Shown in pieces: positions 7,974-16,234 of a stretch of 64,000 bases of DNA; position 1 is the first letter of the stretch, and each line of letters starts with the position of its first letter. The notes beneath the pieces were generated by a model. That model saw nothing but the letters and a program-made list of their open reading frames with translations, had not been told where the DNA came from and searched no databases. Source of the DNA: Mycolicibacterium sp. P1-5 (GTDB taxonomy: Bacteria; Actinomycetota; Actinomycetes; Mycobacteriales; Mycobacteriaceae); the NCBI RefSeq assembly GCF_008329565.1, contig NZ_NPKT01000015.1, positions 1-64,000 on the forward strand. Reading direction: 5' to 3'. The position numbers and the translations under genes are program-made.

Positions 7974-9092
7974 ATGACGGCCGTCGCCGGCCATACCCGG
8001 CCGCGTGGCTGGGTCGACAACGCGATCCGGCTGATCGAGGCCGACAGTCGCCGCAGCGCGGACACCCATTTACTGCGCTACCCGCTACCGACATCGTGGT
8101 GTGGCAGCGCCGATATCGCGCTGTACCTCAAGGACGAGTCGACGCACATTACCGGCAGCCTCAAACACCGGCTGGCGCGGTCGCTGTTTCTCTACGGGCT
8201 GTGCAACGGCTGGATCGACGAAGGTACGACCGTCGTCGAGGCGTCCTCGGGTTCGACGGCGGTGTCCGAGGCGTATTTCGCTGCGTTGCTGGGCCTGCCG
8301 TTCGTCGCGGTGATGACCACCTCGACGAGCGCCTCCAAGGTGAAGCTGATCGAGGCGCAGGGTGGGCGGTGCCACTTCGTCGACGAGCCAGGTGAGGTCT
8401 ACACCGCGGCTCAGCGGATCGCCGATGAGACCGGCGGCCACTACCTGGACCAGTTCACCAACGCCGAGCGGGCCACCGACTGGCGGGGCAACAACAACAT
8501 CGCCGAGTCGATCTATCAACAGATGAGTGCCGAACGTCATCCGATCCCGAGGTGGATCGCCGTCGGGGCGGGCACCGGGGGCACCAGCGCCACGATCGGC
8601 CGCTACATCCGGTACCGACGCCACGAGACGCAGCTGTGCGTGGTGGACCCGGAGAACTCCGCGTTCTTCCCGTCTTACACGCAGGGCCGCGACATCGTCA
8701 CGGGAGAGCCGTCGAGGATCGAGGGCATCGGTCGCCCGCGGGTGGAGCCGTCGTTTCTGCCGGAGATCGTCGACCGGATGGTGAGTGTTCCTGATGCCGC
8801 ATCGATTGCGGCGGCCCATCACGTATCGCAGGTGTTGGGACGCCGGGTCGGACCGTCGACTGGCACCAATGTGTGGGGTGCGTTCGGTCTGCTGGCCGAG
8901 ATGGTCGCGGCCGGCGTCGGCGGCTCGGTGGTCACCCTGATCGCCGACAGCGGCGACCGCTATGCGGACACCTACTACAACGCCGACTGGTTAGCGGCTC
9001 ACAACCTCAACCCCGGCGAGTACGCCGACGCGCTGGCCGAGTTCGAACGCTCCTGCGGCTGGGTCTGGTCCGGCTCGTCGACGACGTCGTAG
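7974..9092 (+). CDS. cds1: PLP-dependent L-cysteine desulfhydrase Cds1 (Rv3684-like)
   Basis: A 372-residue fold-type II PLP enzyme related to cysteine synthase/CBS. The PLP-binding Lys is about residue 64 in ITGSLKHRLA; the substrate-binding loop EASSGSTAVSEA and a Gly-rich phosphate cradle (GAGTGGTSATIGRYIRYR) follow, then a Ser-containing C-terminal block IADSGDRYADTYYN. The M. tuberculosis orthologue Rv3684 has been reported as Cds1, which degrades L-cysteine to H2S, pyruvate and ammonia; I apply that name by similarity. Cytosolic. I chose the ATG at 7974 because the translation upstream is low-complexity. It ends with a short Ser-rich tail overlapped on the other strand by a small membrane-protein frame. 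Confidence 0.85.
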   Translation: MTAVAGHTRPRGWVDNAIRLIEADSRRSADTHLLRYPLPTSWCGSADIALYLKDESTHITGSLKHRLARSLFLYGLCNGWIDEGTTVVEASSGSTAVSEAYFAALLGLPFVAVMTTSTSASKVKLIEAQGGRCHFVDEPGEVYTAAQRIADETGGHYLDQFTNAERATDWRGNNNIAESIYQQMSAERHPIPRWIAVGAGTGGTSATIGRYIRYRRHETQLCVVDPENSAFFPSYTQGRDIVTGEPSRIEGIGRPRVEPSFLPEIVDRMVSVPDAASIAAAHHVSQVLGRRVGPSTGTNVWGAFGLLAEMVAAGVGGSVVTLIADSGDRYADTYYNADWLAAHNLNPGEYADALAEFERSCGWVWSGSSTTS

Positions 9093-9169
9093 TCGCCGGT
9101 CACCACCAGCCACAGCGCTGCGAGCAGGAAGAAACCCCCGTACACCACGGCCCCCAAAGCGGTCATCAT
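8999..9169 (-). CDS. Small single-pass membrane protein (hypothetical)
   Basis: A 56-residue frame starting MMTALGAVVYGGFFLLAAL. It has one clear hydrophobic span (residues about 3-23) followed by an acidic tail (TGDYDVVDEPDQTQPQE). Its last 94 bp overlap the 3' end of cds1 on the other strand, which weakens the call, but the well-formed membrane segment lies outside the overlap and the layout (N-terminal anchor plus acidic tail) is common in small actinobacterial proteins. No family recognised. An alternative start is the second ATG at 9166. Confidence 0.45.
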   Translation of the reverse strand: MMTALGAVVYGGFFLLAALWLVVTGDYDVVDEPDQTQPQERSNSASASAYSPGLRL

Positions 9170-9332
9170 CCGCCCCACCTTTCGCTGCTCGGCGCATCAA
9201 TGTCGCCGTCAGTTTCCATAACGCCACCGACAAGCCAGATCCATCCCGCGACACGCCGTGAAATCGGCCCACGGCCCGACAAGCCGTTTGGCTTCTCCCC
9301 GGTCCCGTGCGATACGCTGTCGTGGCTTCACG

Positions 9333-9406
<74 letters not shown>

Positions 9407-9422
9407 CCGCGAAAAGTACAAG

Positions 9423-9461
9423 AGCCTCGATCGAGTAATCGGTTGAGGCTTCTTTCTTTTT
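9423..9461 (+). terminator. Rho-independent terminator after tRNA-Pro
   Basis: An AGCCTC...GAGGCT stem (9423-9428 with 9445-9450), extended inward by partial pairing, is followed by TCTTTCTTTTT. A T-rich tail is unusual in this GC-rich sequence and fits an intrinsic terminator for the tRNA; on the other strand it lies just past the stop of the esterase gene and could serve it too. Confidence 0.75.
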
Positions 9462-9466
9462 CGGTT

Positions 9467-10864
9467 TTAGATCCCCAGCGCCTGATAGATCCCAGGCCGC
9501 TCGCGGAAAGCGTCGGGCAGGGGCGCGAAGATCGTCCAGTCGTGGAACTGACCTTCCCTGAGCACGAACGTGAAGTCCGCACCGGTCGCCGTCGCCTTGT
9601 CCCGCAGTCGCAACGCCTGCTGGGTCAACAGGTCCCGGGAGCTCGAGTACACGGTCGTCGGCGGCAGACCGCCCAACGAACCGAAGATCGGGCTGACGAT
9701 GGGATCGGTGGGGTCGAGATCGCCTACCCACTGCAGAAGGTTGTTGTCGTGCGCGTCATGCGGATTACCCAGCAGCGGGTCATCCACCGGGTTGGGGAAC
9801 GTGTCACTCAAGTCAAGGGCTGGTGCCATCAGAACGAGACGGTGCGGCTGCGTCCCGTTGCGCTTGACGATCTCCTGCAGGGCGGCCAAGGCGATGTTGC
9901 CGCCTGCCGAATCACCGATCACGCTGACGTTGTCCGAGCCGTGCGCTGTGATCTGCGCGCTGATGAAGTCCGCCATGACCGGGATGTCGGTTGCCGCATT
10001 ACCAAGGGGCGCAAGGGTATACAGCGGGACCACGATCGTCGCCCCGGTGTTACGAGCCATGTCGGTGTAGGTCCACCAATGGAAGATGCTGATCTGGCCG
10101 ATGAACGAACCGCCGTGGATTCCCACCACGTACTGACCACTCGGGTTCTGCGGCGTCAGCGTCCACACGGCCATGCCTTCGTAGTCCGTCTGCTCCGCCT
10201 TGATGCCGGACAACAGGAAGAAATCCGGCTTCCCGTCGGTGAAGAATGGGATCTGCGCGCTGGTACCACTCAAGCTGAAGGGCAAATTGAATGTCTTCGT
10301 GACGAAGTTGATGACCTGCAACCCGAGGACCAGCGCGCGCTGGAAGATTGTCGGCGGCGGACCGCTGTACAGACTCTCGTCGACCGGAGGCGTCGATACG
10401 TCACCAGCCACTGTCTGCGCTTTTGCGGTCACCCTGGCCGAGGACGCGTGGGCGACCGCATCGGCGGTGGAGCTTCCCTCCAAAGGTGTTGTTACAGCCG
10501 GCTTTGCGTCGGCTGCCGCGGCTGAGGTTGCGCCCTGGTCGTCGCGCCGGGTAGCGCCCAGTAACGACAGCGCCACCGCCACAACATTCGGCGCCTTGGG
10601 CTCGGGAACCGTGGCTGCGGCGCGTGCGGGGTTCGAAAATCCGGACACCGCTTGCGAATTCGCAACGGCTCGAGTTTTATGTCGCGCACCGGATGCAGAA
10701 CCGGTGGGCGTGTTCCTGGTCGACGATGCTGACGATGACGGGCCGGCCGAGGCTGATCCCGTGTCGGCCCACGCAACACCCTGAGCGGCGAGCGCAATGC
10801 CCGCACCCACGCCGAGGGCGGCCGCAAGCCCTCCGATTCGTCCGACGAACACCCCTGCTGCCAT
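9467..10864 (-). CDS. Exported alpha/beta-hydrolase, HSL-type esterase
   Basis: A 465-residue protein. Residues 1-32 look like a signal peptide (GGLAAALGVGAGIALAAQGV then AWAD). A Ser/Ala/Thr-rich, low-complexity linker runs to about residue 130. The C-terminal catalytic domain carries HGGS (oxyanion-hole variant of HGGG), the nucleophile elbow GDSAGG, and late Asp (SSSRDLLTQQ) and His (GQFHDW) candidates. Hormone-sensitive-lipase-type esterases hydrolyse short-chain esters; substrate unknown. I start at the ATG at 10864 because the signal peptide begins there. Divergent from a TetR regulator across a 117-bp region with an inverted repeat, so regulation by that TetR protein is likely. Confidence 0.82.
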   Translation of the reverse strand: MAAGVFVGRIGGLAAALGVGAGIALAAQGVAWADTGSASAGPSSSASSTRNTPTGSASGARHKTRAVANSQAVSGFSNPARAAATVPEPKAPNVVAVALSLLGATRRDDQGATSAAAADAKPAVTTPLEGSSTADAVAHASSARVTAKAQTVAGDVSTPPVDESLYSGPPPTIFQRALVLGLQVINFVTKTFNLPFSLSGTSAQIPFFTDGKPDFFLLSGIKAEQTDYEGMAVWTLTPQNPSGQYVVGIHGGSFIGQISIFHWWTYTDMARNTGATIVVPLYTLAPLGNAATDIPVMADFISAQITAHGSDNVSVIGDSAGGNIALAALQEIVKRNGTQPHRLVLMAPALDLSDTFPNPVDDPLLGNPHDAHDNNLLQWVGDLDPTDPIVSPIFGSLGGLPPTTVYSSSRDLLTQQALRLRDKATATGADFTFVLREGQFHDWTIFAPLPDAFRERPGIYQALGI

Positions 10865-10922
10865 GGCCGACCCTCCCGACTGAGGACTGCACGAAATCTG
10901 TGACGACGCCGAACGTAGCAGG

Positions 10923-10962
10923 GCTTCTACGGTCAAAAAGCCTTTTCTATTTTTATAGAAGC
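10923..10962. promoter_or_regulatory. Candidate TetR operator between esterase and tetR
   Basis: Two nested inverted repeats: GCTTCTA (10923-10929) with TAGAAGC (10956-10962), and TTCTAT (10945-10950) with ATAGAA (10955-10960). The region is AT-rich and lies 20 bp before the tetR start and about 60 bp before the esterase start, the expected place for an operator serving both promoters. No binding data; inference from symmetry and position. Confidence 0.5.
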
Positions 10963-10981
10963 TCGCTAAAGTTACCGACAC

Positions 10982-11572
10982 ATGCGACGCAGACCCGACG
11001 GAGACCAGCGGCGCCGCGAGCTGTGCGACGCGGCGATCACCGTGCTTGCCACGCAGGGCGCCAAGGGGCTGAGCCACCTCAAGGTCGACCGGGCGGCCGC
11101 CGTCGCCGAAGGCACGACCTCGGCATACTTCCGGACCCGGTCGGCTCTGCTTGTCGCGATCGCCGAGCGAGTGGTGGAACTCGACCTCACCGGCTTGGCC
11201 AGAGCAGAAAGCCTATCGGGCGACGGAGACCAACAACCGCTGCGATTGGCAGATGTGCTTGCCTCAGCCGCCACCGAACCGCACCTCACCCGGGCGAAGG
11301 CTCGTCACGAGCTCAATATGCTCGCCACCCGAGAATCCGCGCTTGTCGATGTGATGCGCCACGCGAATGAGGGCTTCATGAAGCTCTACCGGGACATGAT
11401 GCTGCGACTGGTGCCGGGCGGGCATGACCTGCCCACAGCGGTTGTCGACGATCTGAGTGACATCACCCAAACCTTCATCAGCGGACTGCTGGGCCGCTAC
11501 GCCATCAACGACTTCAGCATCAGCGACCCGGACCAGATCGATCGGCTCATACGTCGAATGGTCCAGCCTTAG
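10982..11572 (+). CDS. TetR-family transcriptional regulator
   Basis: A 196-residue protein. The N-terminal helix-turn-helix runs over residues about 8-55 (RRELCDAAITVLATQGAKGL, then SHLKVDRAAAVAEGTTSAYF with RTRSALL), the TetR signature; the rest is a helical ligand-binding domain with no recognisable specificity. Divergent from the exported esterase, with a palindromic site between them, so it most likely represses itself and the esterase. ATG start at 10982. Confidence 0.88.
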   Translation: MRRRPDGDQRRRELCDAAITVLATQGAKGLSHLKVDRAAAVAEGTTSAYFRTRSALLVAIAERVVELDLTGLARAESLSGDGDQQPLRLADVLASAATEPHLTRAKARHELNMLATRESALVDVMRHANEGFMKLYRDMMLRLVPGGHDLPTAVVDDLSDITQTFISGLLGRYAINDFSISDPDQIDRLIRRMVQP

Positions 11573-11582
11573 CGGCCGCGCG

Positions 11583-12257
11583 TCAGAACGGCGGCGGCGG
11601 TAACGCCGGCGGCGCCGGCAGCGGCGGCGGGCCGGGCAGTGGTGGCGAGCCCGGCAGGAACGGAATCCACGGCGGCGGCGGCAGTGGCGGTGGCGCGATC
11701 GCAGGCGGTGGCGGCAACCCCGGCAGACCCACCGGAGGCGGCGGGGGCAATCCCGGCAGACCCACCGGAGGCGGCGGCGGCAATCCCGGCAGACCCACCG
11801 GAGGCGGCGGCGGCAACCCCGGCAGGCCCACCGCAGGCGCGGGCACCGCTGCGGGCGCACTCAATGCCGGCAATGACGCAGCAGCCGGGGCCACGGCGGC
11901 CGCGGACGCGGGCTTGTTGAACGCGTTCTGAACGATCGCGTACGTGGCCGCCGAGGCGGCACTGCCTGCCACGGCCGTCACGCCGCCAATCGCCCCATTG
12001 GCGATCGGTACGCCGATTGCCAGCCCGATGTTCGCCTGGGTGCTATCGATGGCCGAGTCGCGCGCCTCATTGACGGAACGACCGATGGTCTTGTCGTAGG
12101 CGTTCGTCAAGCTGTCGAGGTAGGTCTGCAAATCCGACCCCTGCTGGTCGGTCGGCTGACTGGGTGCGGCTGACGCCGTGCCACCCGCCGCAAACAACGC
12201 CCCCAGCGTCAAGGTTGTGGCGGCCACCGCTCGGAGCGGTGTATGTCGAAGGCTCAT
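11583..12257 (-). CDS. Secreted proline-rich protein with GLPGLPPPPPV repeats
   Basis: A 224-residue protein with a signal peptide (VAATTLTLGALFAAGGTASAA, cleavage about residue 30). A short helical region (residues 35-85) follows, then a Gly/Ala-rich hydrophobic stretch, then four tandem 11-residue repeats GLPGLPPPPPV, and a Pro-rich C-terminus ending in Phe. Probably exported to the cell envelope. Pro-rich tails of this sort occur in mycobacterial surface and wall-associated proteins, but I recognise no family and propose no function. It converges with the TetR gene 10 bp away. Upstream AGGAAGGGG is a good ribosome-binding site. Confidence 0.72.
   Translation of the reverse strand: MSLRHTPLRAVAATTLTLGALFAAGGTASAAPSQPTDQQGSDLQTYLDSLTNAYDKTIGRSVNEARDSAIDSTQANIGLAIGVPIANGAIGGVTAVAGSAASAATYAIVQNAFNKPASAAAVAPAAASLPALSAPAAVPAPAVGLPGLPPPPPVGLPGLPPPPPVGLPGLPPPPPVGLPGLPPPPAIAPPPLPPPPWIPFLPGSPPLPGPPPLPAPPALPPPPF
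11707..11838 (-). repeat. Four tandem 33-bp coding repeats
   Basis: Four near-identical 33-bp units, each encoding GLPGLPPPPPV (the unit at the 11707 end encodes a diverged last residue) in the secreted proline-rich protein. The units differ mostly at third positions. In-frame tandem units of this kind change copy number by slippage, so strain-to-strain length variation is expected. Confidence 0.85.
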
Positions 12258-12438
12258 ATCGGCCCCTTCCTGCTTGGGCCATACTATCGGGCCCAGCCGT
12301 AAATCGACACTTACAATTTTCTAAGGTAGCCACGGCCCGCCCAGCAACGCGAAAACGCCTCGGTTCAGGTGGTCGAACCCCCCTCGTCTTTTATGTTTCT
12401 GCGCGGTGGGCGTTACAGCTGCCAACGCAATCCCGACC

Positions 12439-14109
12439 TCACAGTGCTGCCGCGGCCGCCCTGCCTGCGACGCGACCGGAGAACAGGCAGCCACCCAGGA
12501 ACGTCCCCTCCAGCGCGTTGTAGCCGTGCACGCCACCGCCGCCGAAACCGGCGACCTCCCCCGCCGCGTACAACCCATCGACGGGATTGCCATCCAGTCC
12601 CACAGCCCGCGACGACAGGTCGGTCTGGATTCCGCCGAGGGTTTTGCGCGTCAGGATGTGCAGCTTCACCCCGATCAGCGGCCCCGCCGCCGGGTCGAGG
12701 ATCCGGTGCGGTGCGGCGGTCCGGCCAATGCGGTCCCCGATATAACGCCGAGAATTCCGGATACCTTGTACCTGAGCGTCTTTGGCGTATGGGTTGGCCA
12801 TCTGCAGATCACGCGACTCGATCTGCGTTCGGATGGCACCGGCGTCCAACAGCGGTTCGTCGGTCAGCGCATTCATCTTCGCCACCAATTCGTCGAGTCC
12901 GCCGGCCACCACGAAATCCGCGCCGTGGCGCTTGAAGGCCTCCACCGGTGCCGGTGCACCCTTGCTCAACAACCGCGCCTTGAGGAAGCCGGCCCGGTCT
13001 TTGCTGGTGATATCGGGGTTCTGTTCGGAACCCGACAACGCGAACTCCCGCTCGATGATCTTCTGGGTGAGGATGAACCAGCTGTGGTCGTAGGCGGCGA
13101 TCTCGGGGGTGGTGCGCAGGTAGCGCAGTGTGCCCAGGGTGTCGTAGCCGGGCAGGTAGGGCGCGGGCAGCCGACGGCCGAGCGCGTCGAACCACATCGA
13201 TGACGGACCCGGCAGGATTCGGATCGCGTGCCCGGGCCAGATCGGATCCCAGTTCTGCACACCCTCGGTGTAATGCCACATGCGGTCGCGGTTGACCAGG
13301 CGCACGCCGGCGTCGCCAGCGATATCGAGCATCCGACCGTCGACGTAGGCAGGCACTCCGGTGATCATCGACGTCGGCGGCGTTCCCATCCGCTGCGGCC
13401 AATAGCGCCGGACGATGTCGTGGTTCCCGCCGATTCCACCGGTGGTGACGATCACCGCCTGAGCGTGAAACTCGAAGTTGCCCATCGGCTCCCGATTCGA
13501 CGGTGCGCCCCGAAGTGCGTCGTCAGGCACCAGCCGGGTGCCTCGCACGCCCGTGGCGGCGCCGTTCGCGATGACGAGTTCGTCGACCCGGTGTCGGTGG
13601 CGGAAAGTCACCAGCCCGCGCTCGGCTGCGGCGAGCGCCGAGTTCACGAAGGGCTCGACCACACCGGTGCCGGTGCCCCAGGCGACATGGAAGCGCGGCA
13701 CCGAATTGCCGTGCCCGTCGGAGCGCAAGTCGCCCCGCTCGGCCCAGCCGACGGTGGGCAGAAACCTGATGCCGTGCCCGAGCAGCCACGAGCGCTTCTC
13801 CCCGGCGGCGAACTCAACGTAGGCACGCGCCCACCGCAGAGCCCAACTGTCCTCGTCGTCGACCCGGTCGAACTGAGCGCTGCCGCACCAGTCGCCCCAA
13901 GCGAGGTCGAAGCTGTCCTTGACACCCAGGCGGCGCTGCTCGGGAGTGTCGATCAGGAACAGTCCGCCGAACGACCAGAACGCCTGCCCGCCGAGGTTGG
14001 CCTCGTTCTCCTGATCGAGCAGCAGCACTTTCTTGCCGCGGCTGGTCAATTCGTGGGTCGCCGCGAGACCGGCCAGGCCCGCGCCGACCACGATGACGTC
14101 TGCGTCCAT
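12439..14109 (-). CDS. FAD-binding dehydrogenase (Rv0785-like)
   Basis: A 556-residue flavoprotein. The N-terminal dinucleotide-binding motif is VIVVGAGLAGLAATHEL with the ribose-binding Asp at the end of the second strand (LLLDQENEANLGGQAFW). A C-terminal FAD block contains GLYAAGEVAGFGGGGVHGYN and LEGTFLGGCLFSGRVAG. The overall layout matches the fumarate reductase/3-ketosteroid-delta1-dehydrogenase superfamily, and the sequence is close to what I recall of Rv0785. Substrate unknown; a steroid or other hydrophobic compound is possible but not shown. Starts at ATG 14109 after an AT-rich upstream segment; probably monocistronic. Confidence 0.85.
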   Translation of the reverse strand: MDADVIVVGAGLAGLAATHELTSRGKKVLLLDQENEANLGGQAFWSFGGLFLIDTPEQRRLGVKDSFDLAWGDWCGSAQFDRVDDEDSWALRWARAYVEFAAGEKRSWLLGHGIRFLPTVGWAERGDLRSDGHGNSVPRFHVAWGTGTGVVEPFVNSALAAAERGLVTFRHRHRVDELVIANGAATGVRGTRLVPDDALRGAPSNREPMGNFEFHAQAVIVTTGGIGGNHDIVRRYWPQRMGTPPTSMITGVPAYVDGRMLDIAGDAGVRLVNRDRMWHYTEGVQNWDPIWPGHAIRILPGPSSMWFDALGRRLPAPYLPGYDTLGTLRYLRTTPEIAAYDHSWFILTQKIIEREFALSGSEQNPDITSKDRAGFLKARLLSKGAPAPVEAFKRHGADFVVAGGLDELVAKMNALTDEPLLDAGAIRTQIESRDLQMANPYAKDAQVQGIRNSRRYIGDRIGRTAAPHRILDPAAGPLIGVKLHILTRKTLGGIQTDLSSRAVGLDGNPVDGLYAAGEVAGFGGGGVHGYNALEGTFLGGCLFSGRVAGRAAAAAL

Positions 14110-14263
14110 TGATCAGAACCCTTCAGTATCGAGAGAGGATTATCGTCCCCCCGCGACGGAAGTCCGATTCGTTCGGTGGTATCCCGCTTGCTCCAGCAAC
14201 TAAAACCGCAACTAGAGTGACGCACGGGGTTTAGCTCCATCCCCCGCGGGGAATCGAACGTGG

Positions 14264-15283
14264 GTGACGCTTGCTCCCATCGTTGTCGAACCACGCCTCC
14301 CCGAAGCACGAGGCCCGGTGTCCATGGCAGTTCTCGACCTGCTGACGGAACGTGCGCCGCGAAATCACCTCCAGCGGATCGAGGCGTCGCTGCACGACTC
14401 CGACCCCTACGGCATCGACGTTCAACTCGCGCTTTACGTCTGTTACGAACTGCACTACCGCGGATTCGCCGGCGTCGACCCCGGCTGGGAGTGGAACCCC
14501 GGGCTGCTGCACCTGCGCGCCCAACTCGAAGAGTCGTTCATGGCGGCCGTGCAGCGCGATGTCGGTGACATCAGCGCCGAGGACACCGCCGACGCCGAGA
14601 TGGAAAAGCTCACGATCGAGCCGGACGACGGCACCGGCCCGTCCTACTACCTCCGGAGCACCGGTACCTGGGAGCAGATGCAGGAGTACTTCGTGCACCG
14701 CTCCCTCTACCACCTCAAGGAGGGCGACCCGCACGCGTGGGCCATCCCCCGGCTGACCGGAATGGCCAAAGCCGCTTTCGTGGCTATCGAGTTCGACGAA
14801 TTCGGCGGCGGCAGAAGCGATCACGTGCACCAGCAGCTGTTCGCCGACCTGATGGTCGCCGCCGGCCTGGACGCAAGCTACCTGGGTTACATCGACGCCG
14901 TGCCCGCCGAGTCGCTGGCCGTGGTGAACCTGATGTCGCTGTTCGGCCTGCACCGCGCGTATCGCGGCGCGGCCATCGGACACTTCGCATCGACCGAGAT
15001 CACCTCGTCGCCGGGGTCACGCCGGCTGGTCGACGCCATGGAACGCATGGGCGCACCCGAGACGTGCGCGCGGTTTTACCGGGAACACGTCGAAGCCGAC
15101 GCCGTGCACGAGCAGGTTGTCCGCACCGATGTGGTCGGAGACTTGGTCAGCCGGGAACCGGCATTGGAGCGGGACGTCATCTTCGGGATCCGAGCCCACC
15201 TGATGGTGGAGGATCGCCTGGCCGATCACCTGATGCGGTGCTGGACCAGCGGGCGCAGCTCGCTACGCCGGCCGCTGAGCTGA
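14264..15283 (+). CDS. Iron-containing redox enzyme family (heme-oxygenase-like fold)
   Basis: A 339-residue protein, helical throughout. It carries LALYVCYELHYRGF early and a later EFDEFGGGRSDHVHQQLF segment; Glu/Asp and His residues in such positions bind the di-iron centre in heme-oxygenase-like diiron proteins, to which this family belongs. Substrate not known. Starts at GTG 14264 (VTLAPIVVEP), though an ATG at 14324 is also possible. Its 3' end overlaps that of the CDGSH gene by 21 bp (convergent). The pairing with CDGSH and HemK2 genes suggests a shared iron or redox function. Confidence 0.75.
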   Translation: MTLAPIVVEPRLPEARGPVSMAVLDLLTERAPRNHLQRIEASLHDSDPYGIDVQLALYVCYELHYRGFAGVDPGWEWNPGLLHLRAQLEESFMAAVQRDVGDISAEDTADAEMEKLTIEPDDGTGPSYYLRSTGTWEQMQEYFVHRSLYHLKEGDPHAWAIPRLTGMAKAAFVAIEFDEFGGGRSDHVHQQLFADLMVAAGLDASYLGYIDAVPAESLAVVNLMSLFGLHRAYRGAAIGHFASTEITSSPGSRRLVDAMERMGAPETCARFYREHVEADAVHEQVVRTDVVGDLVSREPALERDVIFGIRAHLMVEDRLADHLMRCWTSGRSSLRRPLS

Positions 15284-15487
15284 CGGTTCGCCGCCAACAC
15301 GCTTGCGGCGGCGATGACTGGTGTCGCACAACGGATACGTCTTGCTGCGCTTGCACATACAGATGGCGACCATGAACCGATCGGACTCGACGACAGTTCC
15401 GTCGGGCATTTCGATGCGCACCGGTCCCTGAACCATCATGGGGCCGCCGCTGACGATCCGGACCAGCCGGGAGTCGTCCTCACTCAC
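15263..15487 (-). CDS. CDGSH iron-sulfur domain protein
   Basis: A 74-residue protein whose C-terminal half holds the CDGSH (mitoNEET-type) cluster motif: CMCKRSKTYPLCDTSHRRRKR, i.e. C-x-C, a spacer, then C-D-x-x-H for a 2Fe-2S cluster. Such proteins are redox-active or cluster-transfer proteins. I use the GTG at 15487, which overlaps the TGA of the upstream methyltransferase gene (GTGA), so translation is coupled; the frame is open further upstream but would lie inside that gene. Convergent with the heme-oxygenase-like gene. Confidence 0.85.
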   Translation of the reverse strand: MSEDDSRLVRIVSGGPMMVQGPVRIEMPDGTVVESDRFMVAICMCKRSKTYPLCDTSHRRRKRVGGEPSAQRPA

Positions 15488-16179
15488 CGCTTTTCCGCGC
15501 GGATCACCACAATCTCCTCCTCCCGTCGACCGACGGGAAGCATGCCGACGCTCTCCATCCACGACGCCCGGGCGGTCAGTACCGGGCCGAACGGAATGAG
15601 CTGACTGAGAACGACTTCCGCATAGAGACCGGCATTGCGCAGGCGACGCAACGACTGCCCAGTGTCCGAGAACTCCGACTGCACGATCAGCATCGTACCG
15701 CCGTCAGTGAGCAGCTCGGGGGCCGAATCACACAGCGGGTCCAGCACCTGGCGACCGTCGACGCCGGCGTTCCACGCCGTCGCCGGACCCACTACGACGG
15801 GAATTTCCTCCAGGTGAGCATCGGGACTCGTTGGCACGTAGGGCGGATTCGACACGACCACGTCGAAGGGTCCAGCCTCCAGAGCTTCACCCCAGGTCCC
15901 CAGCCGGGTATCGATACCAACACCGGCTTCGGCAGCATTACTCGTCGCGCACCCAACTGCCTTCGGGCAGATGTCGAACGCGGTGACGCTGCGCGCGCCC
16001 AGTTGGGCGGCCGCAATCGCAATAACGCCGCTACCTGTGCACAAGTCCGCCACCCGACGTCCGGTCACCGCACCGGTGAGGGTCATTGCCTCGATCAGCA
16101 GTTGTGAATCGTGCTGCGGCGCATACACGCCGGCGTCGGCTGCAACCGAACTCTGAAGGTCGGGATAGACAATGGTCAA
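15484..16179 (-). CDS. HemK2/MTQ2-type SAM-dependent methyltransferase
   Basis: A 231-residue class I methyltransferase. It has the SAM-binding VADLCTGSGVIAIAAAQLGA motif and the N-P-P-Y signature of N6-adenine/glutamine methyltransferases (VVSNPPYVPTSPD). The order and length fit HemK2/MTQ2-like enzymes, which methylate glutamine in release factors in other organisms; here the substrate is unproven and prmC is normally elsewhere. Starts at ATG 16179; translationally coupled to the CDGSH gene downstream and divergent from the next gene (55 bp). Confidence 0.82.
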   Translation of the reverse strand: MTIVYPDLQSSVAADAGVYAPQHDSQLLIEAMTLTGAVTGRRVADLCTGSGVIAIAAAQLGARSVTAFDICPKAVGCATSNAAEAGVGIDTRLGTWGEALEAGPFDVVVSNPPYVPTSPDAHLEEIPVVVGPATAWNAGVDGRQVLDPLCDSAPELLTDGGTMLIVQSEFSDTGQSLRRLRNAGLYAEVVLSQLIPFGPVLTARASWMESVGMLPVGRREEEIVVIRAEKR

Positions 16180-16234
16180 CGTTGGCCTTTCGACGGTCGG
16201 TCGCGCCGTGTTCTCTCACCGCGTTGCGAGATAA

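Noticed and set aside
9443..10525. 360-codon plus-strand frame
   Set aside because: Antisense to the exported esterase, which has a signal peptide, GDSAGG and family length; the plus frame is Arg/Gln-rich with no domain.
11707..11838. Tandem repeats as a CRISPR array
   Set aside because: Contiguous coding repeats without spacers, and no cas genes anywhere in the window; the same applies to 19275-19394.
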